48,080 nucleotides of DNA from Legionella qingyii (GTDB lineage Bacteria; Pseudomonadota; Gammaproteobacteria; Legionellales; Legionellaceae), in assembly GCF_003184185.1 (NCBI RefSeq), contig NZ_QHJG01000037.1, positions 1-48,080 on the forward strand. Reading direction: 5' to 3'. The notes beneath the pieces were generated by a model that saw nothing but the letters and a program-made list of their open reading frames with translations, did no database searches and was not told the DNA's origin. Shown here piece after piece: positions 44,369-48,080 of the stretch (position 1 is its first letter; each line of letters opens with the position of its first letter). A program made the position numbers and the translations under genes.

Positions 44369-45448
44369 TTAAAAATGTGAGGGGTTTTCTGTTCGCATCA
44401 TTTCCCGCAGGGTAGGTTCAGATTTTAGTTCAGAAACTATGAACTCAGCTAATGCCTCAGCGTGACCTATAGGAATTTCCTTTGGGACCTCTTTAAATAC
44501 GATTGTTTTCCCCGAAGTATAATTTTGTGCGAACTCGTCAAGTATTCCTGATCTCATGATTGCCTCAGCATCATCAATAGTCAGCAATCTTCTCTCAGAT
44601 GCGGAGCGGGTCATCAGACCTAGTTCATCGGCGCGATGATTCATTCGCTCATAAGCTGATTTAAACTCAGGGAGTACCGAATGCCTAGTAGTTGCAACTT
44701 CTATAGCCCAGGGACGTCGTACAAACTCCTCATTATCGAAGGTTTGGCTGTGAACCCTTTTAGCAGCCATATACTTTCCTAGAATCTTACCAGGAGCGGT
44801 AATCTCAACAATTTTCATAACATCAGTACCAATTTCTGGTCTCCAATTATCTCGTTTGCCAGCCCCCAAAATGATGGTCACCTCATTATTTCCTTGAGCT
44901 GTAGCAACAATTGGCTTATATGCACCCCGAATACCCTCTTCCTCATTTGCAATTTTCGACCGAGCGTATTCTTCATAAAGCTCCCTATCGAGATGGAGTA
45001 CTGATTGGGGACGAATAAATACTTTGGGTAGACCCATCACAATAATATATCCTTTAGCAGGTATCACAGATAAGCCCTCAGCATAGTCTTGTACTGTTTG
45101 ACGGCAAGGCGAAGCAGAGAGAAGGTAGCGACTATCATTCACCTCAATAAACTCGGGAATTTGTAACGTCTCTGTTCTTTTAGCATATTTCCCTGTGCCC
45201 ATTTCACCAGACCGCATTATCTCCATTATTTCACTTGTGCCTGCTGTACCACGATAAATAATATCCATTCCGACTGGTAAACTGTGCAATAACTCAGCAT
45301 GCCCAATATCCTGCTCCACAGAGGATCTAATAGGATAGTTTCTGGCTGAATGTAATACTCCGGATTGGGCTGCATGGCTTAAAACTGCTCGTCTAAAAGG
45401 AACCCCTCGTCCAGATAATTTGCCCACTTCAAAGAAACCTCTTCTCAT
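44369..45448 (-). CDS. Uncharacterised protein, possibly ADP-ribosyltransferase-like
   Basis: I do not recognise a named family for this 359-residue protein. The centre has a pattern like arginine-type mono-ADP-ribosyltransferases: strand MDIIYRGTAGTSEI with R66, strand LLSASPCRQTVQDYAEG with S111-x-S113, and NNEVTIILGAG with E189 where a Q/E-x-E motif would be expected (N187 here). The C-terminal third is helical and charged. There is no signal peptide. A GGAG site precedes the ATG. In Legionella such proteins are often secreted effectors; function and secretion are inferred. Confidence 0.6.
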   Translation of the reverse strand: MRRGFFEVGKLSGRGVPFRRAVLSHAAQSGVLHSARNYPIRSSVEQDIGHAELLHSLPVGMDIIYRGTAGTSEIMEIMRSGEMGTGKYAKRTETLQIPEFIEVNDSRYLLSASPCRQTVQDYAEGLSVIPAKGYIIVMGLPKVFIRPQSVLHLDRELYEEYARSKIANEEEGIRGAYKPIVATAQGNNEVTIILGAGKRDNWRPEIGTDVMKIVEITAPGKILGKYMAAKRVHSQTFDNEEFVRRPWAIEVATTRHSVLPEFKSAYERMNHRADELGLMTRSASERRLLTIDDAEAIMRSGILDEFAQNYTSGKTIVFKEVPKEIPIGHAEALAEFIVSELKSEPTLREMMRTENPSHF

Positions 45449-45907
45449 AGTGGTCTCCTCACATAAGTATTTCTCTAGGTTGTGTCTGAAACCAAGACCG
45501 AAATCTTTTGCTAGAAAAAAGCGTACCGGTTCGAGAGTGATGATTTGCTACAGATGCTCGAAAACCAAGGTTACATGTCAATGCAAAGGATCTTGCTCTT
45601 CTCATGACCATTAATATGACCAATTAAATTTCACTTGGTTCATTATGTAATCATAGCACATGCCAATTTTTATGCACAAAAACCGAGCAAGATGAACTAG
45701 CGAATCTAATAAGTTGTTGCAAAAATGTTGAGCTGAGGAGTTAAGGGAAGCGATTTCTTATGGAGCATATTTAAAATCAAAGAGTTAGCTCCAATTAGGC
45801 ATTCTCGCTATGACAGTAAGTCTACGATTTAACCTGATAACCCCTATGAATAAAGGCAATATTATGGGATAATTATTTGCCAATTTAATTAAATTTAGTC
45901 TAATTGT
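45449..45907. other. 459-base gap without a supported gene
   Basis: This stretch separates two divergent genes. An open frame at 45420-45614 overlaps the upstream gene and has no family features, although its end is cysteine-rich. The remainder is AT-rich, with many stops in all frames, and may be eroded mobile DNA. No clear promoter or hairpin is identified. Confidence 0.5.
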
Positions 45908-46396
45908 ATGAAAATAAAAGCAGTTTTTTTAATGATTTCTATTTTTTTTCCTGTCGCTTTATTCGCGAGTACTGTATCTTGTCCTTTATCAAACGGAATC
46001 AATGTACATACCAAAAAGCGAATCTTAAATATTTGTAAAAACGGTACAGTAATTAAGACCTTTAAAGTAGCTCTCGGATACAAAGGCGTCGGTAAAAAAC
46101 ACGCTGGTGATAATAAAACTCCAATTGGTTTATATGGTTTAGCTCATCCAAGAAAATCGAATCAATTTAAAGTTTTTATTCCAATTCTCTATCCGACTAC
46201 AAAACAGTTAGCTGCAGGATATACAGGCAGAGATGTAGGGATCCATGGACCAACTCAGTCATCAAATTTGTTTGGTTGGTTAAACAACTTACCAAGCTCA
46301 ACGCGTGGATGCATTGCTGTTGGCAAAAATAATCACATTGAATATGTGGCTAATTGGGTAAAAGCCAATCCAGGGACTAAGGTTCTAATTATTTAA
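45908..46396 (+). CDS. L,D-transpeptidase family (YkuD) protein
   Basis: The 162-residue protein has an N-terminal signal peptide (VFLMISIFFPVALFA) and a YkuD domain with TPIGLYGL, the histidine of GIHGPT and the catalytic cysteine in STRGCIAVG. It would cross-link peptidoglycan or attach a protein in the periplasm. The usual SHGCIR is changed to TRGCIA, so the substrate may differ from Ldt enzymes of E. coli. It has no linked operon partners. Confidence 0.88.
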   Translation: MKIKAVFLMISIFFPVALFASTVSCPLSNGINVHTKKRILNICKNGTVIKTFKVALGYKGVGKKHAGDNKTPIGLYGLAHPRKSNQFKVFIPILYPTTKQLAAGYTGRDVGIHGPTQSSNLFGWLNNLPSSTRGCIAVGKNNHIEYVANWVKANPGTKVLII

Positions 46397-46681
46397 ATTT
46401 AGATGAAATTTGTTGCATAGTCCCTCGTATAAAAAAGCGACGTCCTCAAGCGAGGGTAGTTGCTAATGAATTCCAGTGTGTATACACAGACTTATCCACA
46501 GAAAATGGGGATAAGTTGTCGCTGTCACGATATGATTACATTGAGTTGAATCTCTTTAGATTTTGCATTAATACGCATGGCACGGCCGTGCGTATGCAGG
46601 CGGTCCGATGGTCGGCTGCGCCGGGCGCCACAGCGTTCGATTTGGCAAATGGGCCAGATATTAAACTATATTGCCAAGCAA
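46397..46681. other. DnaA box and GC-rich palindromic patch
   Basis: This 285-base gap holds a 12-base palindrome TGTGTATACACA (46477-46488), a perfect DnaA box TTATCCACA (46492-46500) and a nearby GGGGATAAG. A GC-rich block follows at about 46575-46640, with CACGGCCGTG (46581-46590) flanked by ATACGCA and TGCGTAT arms. The composition is unlike its surroundings. It may be a relic of a plasmid or transposon; no gene is supported. Confidence 0.5.
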
Positions 46682-47386
46682 TCAATAAGAGACTGATTGA
46701 ATCATATTTACTCTACTGACTTGCTCATTCTCATCGACCTCTTTAGCTTCAGATTTAATTTTTCTCTCTCTTTCGATTTCTTTACTTATAGTGTGTTCCA
46801 TTCGGTCATAGGCTTGCTGAGTCCCTGTTTTAATTTGAATCCCAAGCAGTTCAGCAAAGCTACTAATACAACTTTGCCCCCTTCGGATATCAAATAATTT
46901 TTGATGATTTGCCCGATGCACCGTAATTTTATCTAAAAGCAAGCTCAGGGATAATTGAGGCTCAACTGCTATCTCAAGATATAGTTTTTTTAATTTTTTA
47001 AATTTTTTTCTTGTGACGTCTGACTCAGGCTCTTTTTTAGGTAGATCTTCAAGCTTTTGATACAGCTCCTCGAGCACTTTCATTTGAGTAGAATTTAGCT
47101 GAAAGCAATTTGGTGGCTCAGGCAGAATATAAAATGCATTTGACGGAAACGTATTTCCATTTAACAATATTGCTTTGTAATCAAATCCAAGAGCAAATAA
47201 TGCAGGAACATTTGCAGTATAATGTAAGGTATAATTAAGAATGGAACGCGCTGTCGTACGACACGTATTAGAGGTATTAATTTCCTTTGCCTCATCAATT
47301 ATATCTTGGCGAATTAGCTTATCATCGTGAATGCTTTCATTTTTAAACGTTCCAATCTCCTGGTATTTTAGCTTTGTACGGGACAA
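46682..47386 (-). CDS. Uncharacterised protein, probably 5'-truncated by an insertion
   Basis: I do not recognise this protein of up to 234 residues. It is charged and helical, with a coiled-coil-like region (KKFKKLKKLYLEIAVEP) and a C-terminal acidic stretch EVDENEQVSRVNMIQSVSY that could serve as a Dot/Icm signal. The only available start is TTG at 47386 with no ribosome-binding site, and the frame stays open upstream into the end of the IS4-type element. The original N-terminus is therefore probably lost. No downstream ATG occurs until about residue 100. It may be a dead effector-like gene. Confidence 0.5.
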   Translation of the reverse strand: MSRTKLKYQEIGTFKNESIHDDKLIRQDIIDEAKEINTSNTCRTTARSILNYTLHYTANVPALFALGFDYKAILLNGNTFPSNAFYILPEPPNCFQLNSTQMKVLEELYQKLEDLPKKEPESDVTRKKFKKLKKLYLEIAVEPQLSLSLLLDKITVHRANHQKLFDIRRGQSCISSFAELLGIQIKTGTQQAYDRMEHTISKEIERERKIKSEAKEVDENEQVSRVNMIQSVSY

Positions 47387-47416
47387 AAAAACTGAGATAT
47401 AGGAATAGAGTTGGAA

Positions 47417-47495
47417 TAACTCGCTGATAACAAAAGAATTTCATATAATCTTTTTGTCTAGAAAAGGTGTGAATATGAAATATATCAGCGAGTTA
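47417..47495 (+). promoter_or_regulatory. 13-base inverted repeat spanning transposase start
   Basis: TAACTCGCTGATA (47417-47429) and TATCAGCGAGTTA (47483-47495) are perfect complements 53 bases apart. A TATAAT box lies between them at 47444-47449. Only transcripts entering from outside would contain both arms and fold over the start region, a known way for IS elements to block read-through expression. Confidence 0.6.
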
Positions 47496-48080
47496 CGAGA
47501 GATATTAGGTGAAGAACTCCTTTGGCACAAGTCCCGAATAGATTGTTTTGCTCAGATGTTATTGGCTTTATTCACTGTACGAAGTGTTAATTTAAGTGAA
47601 ATTGCAGTAGCCATGCAAGGTGGGACTTTGATTGAGTCGCGTTATAAACGTGTGAAGCGGTTTTTTTCGGGCTTTGAATTTGATTTTACGTGCATTTCGC
47701 GATGGATATATCATCTATTTTTTTCCGAAACCCAGCCTGTTTATCTAGCGATTGATAGAACGAATTGGTACTGGGGAAAATCAAAAATCAATATTTTTAT
47801 GCTATCAGTCTGTTATGAGGGCATTGCTATTCCTTTATTTTGGACTCTGTTAAATAAAGCAGGCAATACCACTGCCAAGGAGCAAGTTGCTCTGCTATCA
47901 AAATTTGTTAATACCTTTGGCAAACAGCAAATTCAAGGAGTTCTGGCGGACCGTGAGTTCCCTAATAAGAGGCTTATTGCCTGGTTGGTGGAAGAAAACA
48001 TCCCATTTTATATGCGAATTAAAGGTAACATGGATGTGTGTATTGGTCGAAAAAAGTTTAAAAAATCAGCCCAGTTATTT
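47475..48080 (+). CDS. IS4-family transposase (partial, 3' end outside window)
   Basis: The first 202 codons are open to the right edge. The protein has an N-terminal helical domain and a DDE nuclease core: the first aspartate in YLAIDRTNWYWGK near residue 100 and the second in GVLADREFPNKRL. The third acidic residue should lie beyond the window. The ATG follows AAAGGTG at good spacing. Whether the copy is intact cannot be told. Confidence 0.88.
   Translation, partial: MKYISELREILGEELLWHKSRIDCFAQMLLALFTVRSVNLSEIAVAMQGGTLIESRYKRVKRFFSGFEFDFTCISRWIYHLFFSETQPVYLAIDRTNWYWGKSKINIFMLSVCYEGIAIPLFWTLLNKAGNTTAKEQVALLSKFVNTFGKQQIQGVLADREFPNKRLIAWLVEENIPFYMRIKGNMDVCIGRKKFKKSAQLF

Larger units (their letters stand above)
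47392..48080 (+). mobile_element. IS4-family insertion sequence (left part)
   Basis: The element carries the transposase gene at 47475 and runs off the right edge. Its left end is not certain; CTGAGATATAGG at 47392 begins with CTGA like IS4-group ends (IS10, IS50) and coincides with the apparent truncation of the neighbouring gene. An inverted repeat around the transposase start is described separately. Confidence 0.6.

Noticed and set aside
45420..45614. 64-codon frame with a cysteine-rich end
   Set aside because: Overlaps the start of the ART-like gene on the other strand, with no ribosome-binding site or homologous pattern.
46516..46719. 67-codon frame through the GC-rich patch
   Set aside because: No start signal or recognisable domain; composition is explained by palindromic DNA.

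Overview
The window looks like part of a Legionella chromosome. The base composition is AT-rich, the genes are typical of gammaproteobacteria, and the left edge carries the lvrR/lvrA/lvrB/csrT regulatory block described for Legionella integrative conjugative elements (ICEs). Several orphan proteins also resemble Dot/Icm effectors in style. The genus is an inference from gene content; the species cannot be told.

Layout. (1) 1-4557: one end of an ICE. It holds the start of a conjugation operon (pilin-like gene, csrT, lvrB, lvrA) on the minus strand, the divergent repressor lvrR, and an AT-rich three-gene cargo cassette (TIGR04255-like protein, coiled-coil protein, HNH nuclease). It ends at a 50-base duplicate of the 3' half of tRNA-Arg(UCG), the expected attachment-site footprint. 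(2) 4558-5757: a repeat-containing effector-like protein and an ISL3 transposase remnant. (3) 5758-17500: a membrane-lipid and light/oxidative-stress region. It contains an FAD oxidoreductase, DUF1365, a cyclopropane synthase-like methyltransferase, DUF2878, DUF1295, DUF2177, a fatty-acid desaturase, a cyanide-insensitive type bd oxidase, an SDR protein, an FeS photolyase and TspO. (4) 17621-21632: a three-gene type I secretion-like operon whose ABC protein has lost every recognisable ATPase motif. (5) 21668-29291: a LysR regulator divergent from a DAB inorganic-carbon pump operon (dabB, dabA, PII-like, zinc-ribbon protein) that runs on into purE and purK, whose pathway consumes bicarbonate. 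(6) 29570-33589: cold-shock protein, DbpA helicase, CDF metal transporter, PAS-GGDEF cyclase. (7) 33837-43515: a metabolic and stress region with a P2-type ATPase, an acsA-pdhA-pdhB-E2-ACP operon, a host-attachment family protein, Hsp20 and a universal stress protein. (8) 43634-48080: a P-loop kinase-like protein, a possible ADP-ribosyltransferase-like protein, an L,D-transpeptidase, a GC-rich patch with a DnaA box, an orphan gene apparently cut by an insertion, and a partial IS4-family element running off the right edge.

How the parts relate. The ICE head controls transfer, and its cargo cassette is the best candidate here for an undescribed, possibly defensive, system. The lipid, photolyase and TspO genes form a set that elsewhere is induced by light or singlet oxygen, but no regulator of that set is visible here. 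The DAB-purEK arrangement suggests that bicarbonate uptake is tied to purine synthesis. No intact tRNA, rRNA or CRISPR array was found.
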